Shown: positions 1 through 4,896 of the stretch, piece by piece | Position numbering within the stretch: the stretch's first letter is position 1 | Layout of the letters: each line of letters begins with the position of its first letter | Assembly (NCBI GenBank): GCA_964352775.1 | Contig: CAYGTK010000220.1 | Location: 1-6,335 of the forward strand | DNA from: CAYGTK01 sp964352775 | Lineage (GTDB): Bacteria > Bacteroidota > Bacteroidia > Chitinophagales > CAIOSU01 | Reading direction: 5' to 3' | DNA: 6,335 bases | Notes under the pieces: model-generated | Databases searched by the model: none | Told to the model about the DNA's origin: nothing | Seen by the model: only the letters and a program-made list of their open reading frames with translations | Position numbers and translations under genes: made by a program

Positions 1-189
1 TAGTAGCACCTTATTCTGTTGCGATAGGGGGGTGGTGCCTCGCAGCGCGGCACTTATAAGTGGCTGGCGGCAATCTAGCTTTCGGGCCAGGGCCGATTGG
101 TTCACCTCTAGGGCGGCCATTAATTGTTCCAGTCGCTTGCCCTGTTGCCGCAAGGTTTTTTCGTCTGCTTGCCTATAATTTTTCTTCAC
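1..189 (-). CDS. Helix-turn-helix (XRE/cI-like) repressor, N-terminal part, runs off the left edge
   Basis: Reading leftward from a GTG at 189 gives 63 open codons to the window edge. Residues about 19-50 fit an XRE/cI-type helix-turn-helix: an amphipathic first helix (RLEQLMAALEV), then NQSALARKLDCRQPLISAAL with the usual Ala-Leu-Ala and Ile-Ser positions, then the RG turn and a final PLS. Proteins of this type bind operator DNA as dimers and often hold a prophage silent. The GTG start is chosen because an in-frame stop lies four codons upstream and no ATG precedes the helix-turn-helix; ATG at residue 24 would cut into it. It is divergent from the replication gene train across a short promoter region, as in phage switches. 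The C-terminal part, which would show dimerisation or self-cleavage, is outside the window. It could instead be an antitoxin-like or plasmid-type regulator. Confidence 0.75.
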   Translation of the reverse strand, partial: MKKNYRQADEKTLRQQGKRLEQLMAALEVNQSALARKLDCRQPLISAALRGTTPLSQQNKVLL

Positions 190-191
190 GG

Positions 192-210
192 TTATAATTT
201 AATTTTATAA
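192..210. promoter_or_regulatory. AT-rich inverted repeat beside the repressor start, possible operator
   Basis: TTATAA at 192-197 is mirrored by TTATAA at 205-210 around a 7-base spacer, ending just upstream of the repressor GTG (189). Its place in the divergent control region fits a binding site for the repressor or another switch protein. The AT-rich composition makes chance repeats common, so this is only a candidate. Confidence 0.2.
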
Positions 211-215
211 AGGTA

Positions 216-227
216 TTGAATTTTCAA
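216..227. promoter_or_regulatory. Perfect 12-base inverted repeat over the -33 box, possible operator
   Basis: TTGAATTTTCAA is two 5-base inverted arms around TT, and its first three bases are the putative -33 TTG. A repressor bound here would block the rightward promoter. AAAC-AAAA-GTTT (226-237) forms a second small inverted repeat directly next to it. That either is the true operator is inference from position and symmetry. Confidence 0.3.
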
Positions 228-246
228 ACAAAAGTTTATACATTTG
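216..246 (+). promoter_or_regulatory. Bacteroidota-type promoter for the rightward gene train
   Basis: A perfect TAnnTTTG -7 element (TACATTTG, 239-246) lies 20 bases after a TTG at 216-218. This matches the known Bacteroidota primary-sigma promoter layout (TTTG or TTG, then about 19-21 bases, then TAnnTTTG). Transcription would begin near 253 and run into the leader and the replication genes. It lies between divergent genes, which is where an early promoter under repressor control is expected. Confidence 0.5.
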
Positions 247-286
247 GTCCATACTGATAACGAAATATAAATTTAAGAACTCGAAA

Positions 287-418
287 ATGCAAATAAACAC
301 TGGTATTCAGGCTCTTACGTTTGTTGATAAGGCTACTATAGCTACAGTTATTAAACCTGTTAACATCTTGAAAGCCTTTGCAGGCTTACTTTATTCCTTC
401 ATTTTCCTATTGTTATAA
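287..418 (+). CDS. Possible 43-residue peptide with hydrophobic C-terminus
   Basis: The first ATG after the predicted transcription start (about 253) opens a 43-codon frame ending in TAA at 416-418. The first half is unremarkable; the last 16 residues (ILKAFAGLLYSFIFLL) are strongly hydrophobic and could insert in a membrane. Small leader or membrane peptides are common at the start of phage early operons. Against it, a 6-bp hairpin (372-387) lies inside the frame, the frame is short, and the spacing to the next gene (130 bases) is unlike the tight packing downstream. The region could instead be an untranslated structured leader. I do not recognise a family. Confidence 0.3.
   Translation: MQINTGIQALTFVDKATIATVIKPVNILKAFAGLLYSFIFLLL
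372..387 (+). promoter_or_regulatory. Hairpin in the early leader
   Basis: AAGCCT (372-377) and AGGCTT (382-387) form a perfect 6-bp stem with a TTGC loop. Similar segments (AGGCT at 309, 330 and 428; AAGCCT at 434) give alternative partners, so the RNA could fold in more than one way. No T-run follows, so this is not a terminator. Confidence 0.3.
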
Positions 419-548
419 ATTTTTAGTAGGCTAAAGCCTCTAAAACACACAAAGCATACTAAAACTATAAATAAAGAGTATAAATAGTAGCCGTAAGCTA
501 CTTTTAATCCCAAGATAAATACCGTTCACTTTTAAAAATTTATACCTA
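419..548 (+). other. AT-rich leader with no gene seen, ahead of the first packed gene
   Basis: No convincing reading frame is present. The stretch holds a weak hairpin (428-439), a direct repeat of TATAAATA at 466-473 and 479-486 (13-base period), and a stronger hairpin (486-502). No perfect TAnnTTTG box was found here, so the genes from 549 onward are probably transcribed from the promoter near 216-246. Confidence 0.4.
486..505 (+). terminator. Terminator-like or attenuator-like hairpin in the leader
   Basis: AGTAGC (486-491) pairs with GCTACT (497-502) around a CGTAA loop and is followed by a short TTT. The stem is only 6 bp and the T-run is short, so termination would be weak. Lying between the promoter and the first packed gene, it could act as an attenuator if an antitermination factor exists. 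It may equally be a chance fold. Confidence 0.3.
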
Positions 549-749
549 ATGATGACGAGAACAAGCAAAACCACCCAAGAGCTAATGGAGAACCTGCTAC
601 GCCGCGAGTTCGATGATCATAGTCCGCTGCAATTGATGCAGATGGGGGAAGGCCGCCGATTGATAAAAGCTGCCCGCGAGATGGGCCTTTACCGACTGGC
701 CCGCCAAATGTACGATGACCTGAAATGCGAACAATTAAAATACCAATAG
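549..749 (+). CDS. Small helical protein of unknown function, first gene of the packed operon
   Basis: This is a 66-residue, charged protein predicted to be mostly helical by eye, with no membrane segment, signal peptide or cysteine motif. Residues about 8-25 (TTQELMENLLRREFDDHS) and 33-60 are rich in Leu, Glu and Arg, giving two likely amphipathic helices. The start is either of two adjacent ATGs (549 or 552); the upstream sequence is A/T-rich without a clear Shine-Dalgarno site. It ends 2 bases before the next start (752), so translation is probably coupled and the frame is likely real. I do not recognise the family. Its position at the head of an early operon fits a small regulatory or accessory phage protein, but nothing in the sequence fixes a role. 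Confidence 0.6.
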   Translation: MMTRTSKTTQELMENLLRREFDDHSPLQLMQMGEGRRLIKAAREMGLYRLARQMYDDLKCEQLKYQ

Positions 750-751
750 CC

Positions 752-1018
752 ATGAGCAGAAGAAAAAGAGGAAGAGTAAAAACGTGCATAAGCTGCCACA
801 CCGAATTGCCCGCAGTTGATTTTCATCACAAAAGCCGCATATGTATTGCTTGCGATGCTACGGGCAAGGTAGTGCGGCACCCGCACTACCGCACTATGGC
901 CAACCTGCGCAAACTAGAAGAAGAGGTGCGCTGGAAGGGAGCCCACATAGTTAAAGGCTACAAATTTGAAGGCACCGTGCCCGAACCTAAAGACGTGAGC
1001 TACTACGATATACGCTAG
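752..1018 (+). CDS. Small four-cysteine zinc-ribbon protein
   Basis: The protein has 88 residues. It begins with a basic stretch (SRRKRGR), then CISC (Cys12, Cys15) and CIAC (Cys31, Cys34), spaced 15 residues apart: a typical four-cysteine zinc site. The segment between them, with Pro20 and Phe24, resembles the short CxxC...P...F...CxxC modules common in phage proteins and in some HNH or endonuclease VII-type enzymes. No HNH catalytic histidine cluster is evident, although the protein contains several His residues (17, 25, 26, 43, 45). Residues 50-62 form a charged helix. ATG 752 is preferred over the in-frame ATG at 725 because it sits 2 bases after the preceding stop, while 725 would overlap that gene. 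The likely role is nucleic-acid or protein binding; the exact function is unknown. Confidence 0.65.
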   Translation: MSRRKRGRVKTCISCHTELPAVDFHHKSRICIACDATGKVVRHPHYRTMANLRKLEEEVRWKGAHIVKGYKFEGTVPEPKDVSYYDIR

Positions 1019-1029
1019 CCCCACCCATT

Positions 1030-1049
1030 AATTACAGCAAATTACAGCA
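1030..1049 (+). repeat. Perfect tandem duplication of a 10-base unit in a gene leader
   Basis: AATTACAGCA occurs twice in direct succession, ending 2 bases before the ATG of the Rad52-like gene. It occupies most of the 33-base gap between genes, exactly where the ribosome would bind. It may affect translation of that gene or simply be a replication-slippage duplication. Confidence 0.75.
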
Positions 1050-1051
1050 CG

Positions 1052-1726
1052 ATGGATACCAGGCGACAAATGGACATAAACGATGGTAAAGCCTACCGCG
1101 AAGAACTGCGGCTACAGAACTTTCAGCGGCTGCTGCATGTGCGGCCCGATGATAAGGAATTGTGCAGTGCCCGCGAGGGAAACGATGGCCGCTATCTACC
1201 CATATCGGCCATTGAAATGCGGCTGGATGAGTACTACTTTGGCCTATGGGAATTGGCCGACTTCAATTACGCTATTGATAACCAGCAGCTACACGGTCAG
1301 TTAAATTTACGGGTGTTTCACCCCATTGCCAAAACTTGGATAACTAGGGTAGGAGTGGCTGCTCTTCCCTTAGTGAATAACGAAGAGCAGGGTACTACCG
1401 ATAGCCTTACCACTAACCTGCCGCACTTGAAAACGGAGTGCCTGAAAAACGCCACTAAATCGCTAGGTAAAGCCTTTGGGCGCGACTTAAATCGCGATGC
1501 TTGGGCCAAATACCAACCCATGCTTAAGCAAACCAAACCTGCTGTAGACGATAAGGCCTTTGGCCATTTCTGCACCGTAATAGGTCGGGTAAAAGGTAAA
1601 GAAGGTATTGATCGTGCCATGAACACCGAGCTGATACAACTGCGTAAGCGCGGTGCCAATGATGAAACCATGCGTGCCTGCCGCCAATTCGGAAAGAGAG
1701 CTATTGAGAAAGAGCCCTATGCTTAA
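1052..1726 (+). CDS. Rad52-like single-strand annealing protein (phage recombinase)
   Basis: The protein has 224 residues. Residues about 46-150 match the pattern of the Rad52-type annealing family as found in Bacteroidota phages. They begin with GRYLPISAIEMRLDEYY. A beta-rich stretch follows with NLRVFHPIAKTWITRVGVAALPL. Last comes a helix with KTECLKNATKSLGKAFGRDLN, like the conserved Lys-rich 'KGA..DA.KRA...FG' helix of Rad52/Sak proteins. Such proteins bind single-stranded DNA as rings and anneal complementary strands for recombination-dependent replication. The C-terminal region (155-224) is basic and helical. The tandem repeat at 1030-1049 lies in its leader. M7 (1070) is a possible later start. 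No partner exonuclease or SSB is visible in this window. The assignment is by remembered pattern, not alignment; a general replication-accessory role is the fallback. Confidence 0.6.
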   Translation: MDTRRQMDINDGKAYREELRLQNFQRLLHVRPDDKELCSAREGNDGRYLPISAIEMRLDEYYFGLWELADFNYAIDNQQLHGQLNLRVFHPIAKTWITRVGVAALPLVNNEEQGTTDSLTTNLPHLKTECLKNATKSLGKAFGRDLNRDAWAKYQPMLKQTKPAVDDKAFGHFCTVIGRVKGKEGIDRAMNTELIQLRKRGANDETMRACRQFGKRAIEKEPYA

Positions 1727-1737
1727 AACAAACAAAA

Positions 1738-2061
1738 ATGATGACCACCATAATGCCTATGAAAGACATCCGCCAGATCACCGATCGGCAACAGAGTATA
1801 CAGAGCCGGATATTTAGATTAATGCTGCGCTATCCGCGCGGCCTCAACATCCGGCAGATAGCCCAACGATTGCGTATCGATAAATCATGCGCATCGGCCC
1901 GGCTTAACGAGCTGCGCAGCTTTGAGCGCATCACCTGGGGGAAGAACGACTACACCATTATCCCGCTACACCGCTCACGCGATGGGCTTACCAATAAAAC
2001 CGTGTTCTACTGGGGCGTACAGCACCTTGATAACACAGAAGAAGATAAACCTGAAACCTAA
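1738..2061 (+). CDS. Winged-helix DNA-binding protein
   Basis: The protein has 107 residues. Residues about 18-75 read as a winged helix: helix 1 (QSIQSRIFRLMLRYP), the turn RGLNIRQIAQRLRIDKS with the classic 'IRQIAQRL' helix, a recognition helix (CASARLNELRSF), and a wing (ITWGKNDYTII). The tail (about 96-107) is acidic. This is the MarR/DprA-like 'which genes are on' fold found in many small phage regulators. It could act on this operon or assist replication. Two adjacent Met codons and Met7 make the exact start uncertain; 1738 follows an A-rich leader 11 bases after the previous stop, as is usual in Bacteroidota. The target DNA is unknown. Confidence 0.6.
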   Translation: MMTTIMPMKDIRQITDRQQSIQSRIFRLMLRYPRGLNIRQIAQRLRIDKSCASARLNELRSFERITWGKNDYTIIPLHRSRDGLTNKTVFYWGVQHLDNTEEDKPET

Positions 2062-2073
2062 AAACACCTTGTT

Positions 2074-2217
2074 ATGAGCTGGAAAACGAAACGCAGCATC
2101 CGCCGCTTTAAAGAAAGCATGAAAACATTAGGCCGAATACTATTTGGGGAATACCTACCCGCCAATGGCGGCCATTGGAAGAAGATACATTACCTGGAAA
2201 AATGGGAGCGAGGGTAA
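2074..2217 (+). CDS. Small basic protein, 47 residues, unknown
   Basis: The frame runs 47 codons and its stop (TAA 2215-2217) touches the next gene's ATG at 2218, while its ATG lies 12 bases after the previous stop. This tight fit supports a real gene. The N-terminal half is strongly basic (SWKTKRSIRRFKESMK), followed by an aromatic, Gly/Pro-containing middle and a charged end (HWKKIHYLEKWERG). The basic character suggests nucleic-acid contact. There are no cysteines and no membrane segment. I do not recognise a family. Confidence 0.5.
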   Translation: MSWKTKRSIRRFKESMKTLGRILFGEYLPANGGHWKKIHYLEKWERG

Positions 2218-2541
2218 ATGGGGGTGCTACTCGATACGTATTACCACCGTGGGCATTACCTAATGGTGGAAACAGAAGATGAAATTTACCCCATTCCCAT
2301 TGCACACTTAGCGCGCTACTGTAGAAAACGTACGTTTTTTACAGTAGAGCTAGAAAGTTTTATTACCGAGCGCTTGGAACATCGCCAAACGCAATACAGG
2401 CTTAGTTTTCAGCTATGGTGGCAACAGTTGGAATGGGGTGAACAATTGCACTGGTTACAATGCTTTGTGACCGAAAAGTGGCAGAATTATTCAATAATAA
2501 ACATCAATGTGTCGTTACCACTTTCGAAAAAAGCAAGTTAG
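2218..2541 (+). CDS. Unknown protein whose gene contains a large palindrome
   Basis: The protein has 107 residues, starts directly on the preceding stop, and ends 5 bases before the next ATG, so it is firmly inside the operon. The N-terminal third (LDTYYHRGHYLMVETEDEIY) looks beta-rich; the middle (about residues 45-80) is helical and rich in Gln, Trp and Glu (SFQLWWQQLEWGEQLHW). Residues 32-45 (ARYCRKRTFFTVEL) are encoded by the 38-base palindrome at 2313-2350, so that stretch is constrained by, or has accommodated, a DNA structure. No catalytic motif is recognisable. Its position between the recombinase and initiator genes suggests a replication-accessory role, which is inference. Confidence 0.5.
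   Translation: MGVLLDTYYHRGHYLMVETEDEIYPIPIAHLARYCRKRTFFTVELESFITERLEHRQTQYRLSFQLWWQQLEWGEQLHWLQCFVTEKWQNYSIININVSLPLSKKAS
2313..2350. repeat. 38-base near-perfect palindrome, candidate origin or protein-binding site
   Basis: Left arm GCGCTACTGTAGAAAACGT and right arm ACGTTTTTTACAGTAGAGC meet at 2331/2332. They pair at 17 of 19 positions; the mismatches are 2315/2348 (G-A) and 2324/2339 (G-T, a wobble pair in RNA). The inner 14 bases (AAAACGTACGTTTT) are perfectly symmetric. With a 2-base bulge, TAGC (2309-2312) and GCTA (2349-2352) could extend the pairing. Such symmetry is far beyond chance for a 6-kb window. It could bind a dimeric protein, extrude as a cruciform in an origin, or fold in mRNA as a long hairpin cleaved by RNase III. 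The function is unknown. Confidence 0.8.
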
Positions 2542-2546
2542 GGATA

Positions 2547-2792
2547 ATGACCATTACACACGTTGAAGTAAAGCTGGACAACGAGATCTATCTTACCGCC
2601 ACCCCATCAGTAGATACCTTGGAGGTGGCCATGAAAAGATTATTTCCCGATGTCCAAATAGACCCATTTGCCGGCGATGCCGGATTTGAGGATCGCCCCA
2701 TTTGGAAAGCATCAGATCTGATGGTACACCTAGTGTACGAACGCGACCTGCTAAGCGAGAAACGAAAGCGAAAGCGCAGGAAGAACAATTAG
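2547..2792 (+). CDS. Small unknown protein with a basic C-terminal tail
   Basis: The protein has 81 residues and starts at ATG 2547, 5 bases after the previous stop; an earlier in-frame ATG at 2460 would lie inside the previous gene and is not preferred. The body (residues 1-70) is mixed, with a probable N-terminal beta pair (THVEVKLDNEIYLTATP), a helix (DTLEVAMKRLF) and acidic loops; the last 10 residues are almost all Lys, Arg and Asn (KRKRKRRKNN). The acidic body plus basic tail suggests a DNA- or RNA-contacting accessory protein. It is the last gene before a 68-base gap. The family is not recognised. Confidence 0.5.
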   Translation: MTITHVEVKLDNEIYLTATPSVDTLEVAMKRLFPDVQIDPFAGDAGFEDRPIWKASDLMVHLVYERDLLSEKRKRKRRKNN

Positions 2793-2806
2793 AAAGCTTC
2801 TTAACC

Positions 2807-2833
2807 GATAGATACCTACGCTCTGTAGCTATC
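2807..2833 (+). promoter_or_regulatory. Bulged hairpin in the gap before the initiator-like gene
   Basis: GATAG (2807-2811) pairs with CTATC (2829-2833) and CTAC (2816-2819) with GTAG (2825-2828) around a 5-base loop, leaving a 4-base bulge. This occupies the only sizeable gap in the operon (2793-2860), so it could tune expression of the next gene or be a binding site. No T-run follows. It may be chance. Confidence 0.25.
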
Positions 2834-2860
2834 TAACCCTACCCTAAAAACCTATTTACT

Positions 2861-3379
2861 ATGCCTCATCACGACCTGCCTGCGGGCTACGTGAAGCTGT
2901 ACCGTAGTGTGCTGCAGCATCCCGTTTTTGCAAATGGCGATCTGCTGCGATTGTGGCTGTGGTGTTTGCTGCGTGCGGCTTTTAAGCCCACCACCATTGC
3001 CATGCGAACGGGCCGCGGACGTACCGAGGTGCTACTGAAACGTGGCGAAATGCTATTTGGCAGATACACCTGTGCTGGCGAACTGGGCATTGCCCCAAGC
3101 ACCGCCCAGCGGCAACTGACCAAACTGGAACGCATGGGCTGCATTAAGCGATACCCCAAGGCGCATTACACGCTGGTAAAAGTGTTGCACTATAACGAAT
3201 ACCAAGCAGCAGGCGCGCTATTGAGGCTGCCCCCGATCCACAAACAGCTATACATACCCAGCATATCCCTAAGGAAGAAAGCTCGGCATTGGGGCAGTTA
3301 CTGGGTACCGAGAATGCTCAATGGCTGGCGGCTACCTGTGCGGCCCATCATGTTATTGGTGAACCAAGGGAATTGGTAG
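2861..3379 (+). CDS. Replication-initiator-like protein (winged helix), C-terminus altered by an apparent frameshift
   Basis: As read, the protein has 172 residues. The N-terminal part (residues about 9-113) resembles phage replication proteins of the O/DnaD-linked type: GYVKLYRSVLQHPVF, DLLRLWLWCLLRAAF, then a winged helix (RGEMLFGRYTCAGELGIAPS with TAQRQLTKLERMGCI) and a wing ending HYTLVKVLHYNEYQ. Such proteins recognise the element origin and help load the DnaB helicase, whose gene follows directly. After residue about 115 the sequence (LRLPPIHKQLYIPSISLRKK, then a Trp/Arg-rich tail) does not look like a natural C-terminus. The other frame, open from 3196 to 3483, does. A 1-base loss between about 3203 and 3240 (for example in the C5 run at 3230-3234) would explain this. 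The gene may be damaged, the sequence may hold an error, or frameshifting may be programmed. Confidence 0.6.
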   Translation: MPHHDLPAGYVKLYRSVLQHPVFANGDLLRLWLWCLLRAAFKPTTIAMRTGRGRTEVLLKRGEMLFGRYTCAGELGIAPSTAQRQLTKLERMGCIKRYPKAHYTLVKVLHYNEYQAAGALLRLPPIHKQLYIPSISLRKKARHWGSYWVPRMLNGWRLPVRPIMLLVNQGNW

Positions 3380-3483
3380 CTGCTTTTTGCACCGAGCATC
3401 CCACGGCCGCGGGGCATTTGTATGAACTGCGCAAGCAGTTTCATCGCTATTTATATCATCGTAAAGCATTGTTAGCCAATTGA
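3196..3483 (+). pseudogene. C-terminal part of the initiator-like gene in the -1 frame
   Basis: This frame has no ATG; it opens after a stop at 3193-3195 and ends with TGA at 3481-3483. It reads a plausible linker (about EAAPDPQTAIHTQHIPKEES) then a helical domain (LGQLLGTENAQWLAATCAAH, ELVAAFCTEHPTAAGHLYEL, RKQFHRYLYHRKALLAN). That is what I would expect downstream of the winged helix: a Pro/Gln/Thr-rich linker and a small helical domain that could contact the helicase. A TTG at 3289 is the only likely start within it, which makes an independent gene unlikely. It ends overlapping the helicase start, consistent with being the original end of the upstream gene. Confidence 0.55.
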
Positions 3484-4826
3484 GTGCGCCTGTGTTAAGC
3501 ATGGTGCCGCCACATGCCACGGCGGTAGAGCATTGTGTGCTAGGTATACTGCTATTGTACCCTGATACCCTGCCCGTGGCCATGTCGCGATTGGAGCCTA
3601 AGCATTTCTATTTGCCCGTTAGTCAGAAGGTATTCGTGGCTATGCAGTGGCTGTATCAACAGGGGCAACCCGTAGATACCCTTACCCTGCGCGATCGCCT
3701 GAAAAGCACCCGCCAACTTAGCCAATGTGGGGGAACGGTCTTTTTAGCCTCGCTGCCCGAGCAGGCTGTGGGCAAGGCTCACCTAGAAGTACACATCCAT
3801 ATTCTGCTAGAAAAATACTTGCTGCGCGAATTGATGCAGCAGGGCGGCAACCTACACGCCATTGCCAGAAGTGAAGAGGAAGATGTGTTCGACCTGATAG
3901 ATGATCAACTATCGAAACTGATAAAACTACGGGCGGGCATTCACCAACACAGCAGCGTACACGTAAGTGGCGTGGCCCAAAAGAACTTGGAACTGATAGA
4001 CAAACTCTGGAAGAACGAAGTAAGCATAGTAGGCATCAGCAGCGGTTTTAAAGAGTTTGACGCGGCTATATCGGGCCTACAGCAAGGTATGAAGTTAGAA
4101 GTGGCTGGCCGACCGGGCATGGGTAAATCGGCCTTTGTGCTTAGTGTGATAAACCATGTGGCGATAGAGTTAGGCGAGCCCGTGGCACTGTTCAGTTTAG
4201 AGATGCCCGCCAGGCAGCAAGAGTTGCGCTTGAAGTCCATTCGCACGGGCATACCTTATAGTCGGCTGATGGTGGGCAAAATACACGACCACGAATGGGA
4301 CCTGTTGCGTATGGAGACCGACCGCATTGCTGCCTCGCCCATATACATTAACGACAATGGCAGCCTGAACGTGATGGAACTACGCGCCCGCGCCATGCAA
4401 TTGAAACAGGAACATGGCATCCGACTGCTGGTGTTGGATTATCTGCAACTGATGAACGGCAGCCCCGATGGTAACCGCAGCCGTAACCGCGAGAACGAGA
4501 TAAGCCAGATAAGCCGAGCCACCAAACAAATAGCCTTGGAGCTGGACATTACCGTGATAGAAGTATCGCAACTGAGCCGCGCCAGCGAAAGCCGCACCAA
4601 TAAGCGCCCCCAACTAAGTGACCTACGCGAAAGCGGTGCCATAGAACAAGATGCCGACATCGTACTGTTCCCCTTCCGCCCCGAATACTATGGCATTGAA
4701 GAACTAGAAAGCGGCCGCCAAAGCAAAGGTATGGCCGAACTCATCATCGCCAAACACCGAAATGGTCCGTGTAAAACGATAGATGTGGGGTTTGAAGGAG
4801 AGGTGCTGGCGTTTCGGGATCATTAG
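3480..4826 (+). CDS. dnaB: Replicative DNA helicase, DnaB family
   Basis: The protein has 448 residues, the usual DnaB length. It has an N-terminal helical domain (about 10-150, starting PPHATAVEHCVLG) and a RecA-like motor. Motor motifs seen: Walker A GRPGMGKS (210-217), SLEM with Glu241 as likely catalytic base, Walker B LLVLDYLQL (316-324), SQLSR (363-367), DLRESGAIEQDADIV (381-395) and AKHRNGP (424-430) holding the arginine-finger region. It forms a hexamer that unwinds DNA 5' to 3' at the fork using ATP. The start is a TTG at 3480 overlapping the upstream TGA (translational coupling), or ATG 3501, which removes seven residues and leaves the conserved domain intact. Walker A has Gly-Arg-Pro-Gly where Ala-Arg-Pro-Ser is more usual, suggesting a phage-type copy, not the host's own. 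No dedicated loader gene follows; the initiator-like gene upstream is the likely partner. Confidence 0.92.
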   Translation: MSAPVLSMVPPHATAVEHCVLGILLLYPDTLPVAMSRLEPKHFYLPVSQKVFVAMQWLYQQGQPVDTLTLRDRLKSTRQLSQCGGTVFLASLPEQAVGKAHLEVHIHILLEKYLLRELMQQGGNLHAIARSEEEDVFDLIDDQLSKLIKLRAGIHQHSSVHVSGVAQKNLELIDKLWKNEVSIVGISSGFKEFDAAISGLQQGMKLEVAGRPGMGKSAFVLSVINHVAIELGEPVALFSLEMPARQQELRLKSIRTGIPYSRLMVGKIHDHEWDLLRMETDRIAASPIYINDNGSLNVMELRARAMQLKQEHGIRLLVLDYLQLMNGSPDGNRSRNRENEISQISRATKQIALELDITVIEVSQLSRASESRTNKRPQLSDLRESGAIEQDADIVLFPFRPEYYGIEELESGRQSKGMAELIIAKHRNGPCKTIDVGFEGEVLAFRDH

Positions 4827-4896
4827 GTCTGTGATTCTCGTACAATTACCAATAGAATTTGTTTTGATTATACTCGAATTTCGATTAGTGTAAGAA
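4827..4896. other. Convergent gap between helicase and AlbA_2 genes
   Basis: This 70-base AT-rich gap lies between genes pointing at each other. No strong terminator hairpin was found; the inverted repeat TCGAATTTCGA is only a 4-bp stem with a tiny loop. Base composition changes sharply here, so it may mark the join of two DNA segments. Confidence 0.4.

Noticed and set aside
725..751. Earlier ATG start for the zinc-ribbon gene
   Set aside because: It would overlap the preceding gene by 25 bases, while ATG 752 lies 2 bases after that gene's stop and fits the operon packing.
1318..1671. 117-codon minus-strand frame
   Set aside because: It is antisense to the Rad52-like gene and breaks the single-direction packing; no recognisable motif.
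2313..2350. Palindrome as a transcription terminator
   Set aside because: The six T's lie inside the right arm and not after the stem, and the site is in the middle of a gene in the operon.
2460..2546. Earlier ATG start for the basic-tail protein
   Set aside because: It would lie deep inside the previous gene; ATG 2547 is 5 bases after its stop.
2831..2850. Telomere-like CCCTA repeats before 2861
   Set aside because: Only two imperfect units in an A/C-rich leader; it resembles other leaders in this operon and has no array structure.
3225..3240. Programmed -1 slippery site at the C5 run
   Set aside because: No X XXY YYZ heptamer is in the reading frame here: the upstream codon would slip to GCC, a first-position mismatch. 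A lost base is simpler.
3289..3483. Independent small gene starting at TTG 3289
   Set aside because: Protein-like sequence in the same frame continues upstream of 3289 without a start, so it is better explained as the C-terminal part of the preceding gene.
3941..4252. 103-codon minus-strand frame
   Set aside because: It is antisense to the Walker A region of the helicase, which is certain.
4870..4890. TCGAATTTCGA as a bidirectional terminator between convergent genes
   Set aside because: The stem is 4 bp with a 3-base loop and no flanking T-run; too weak to call.
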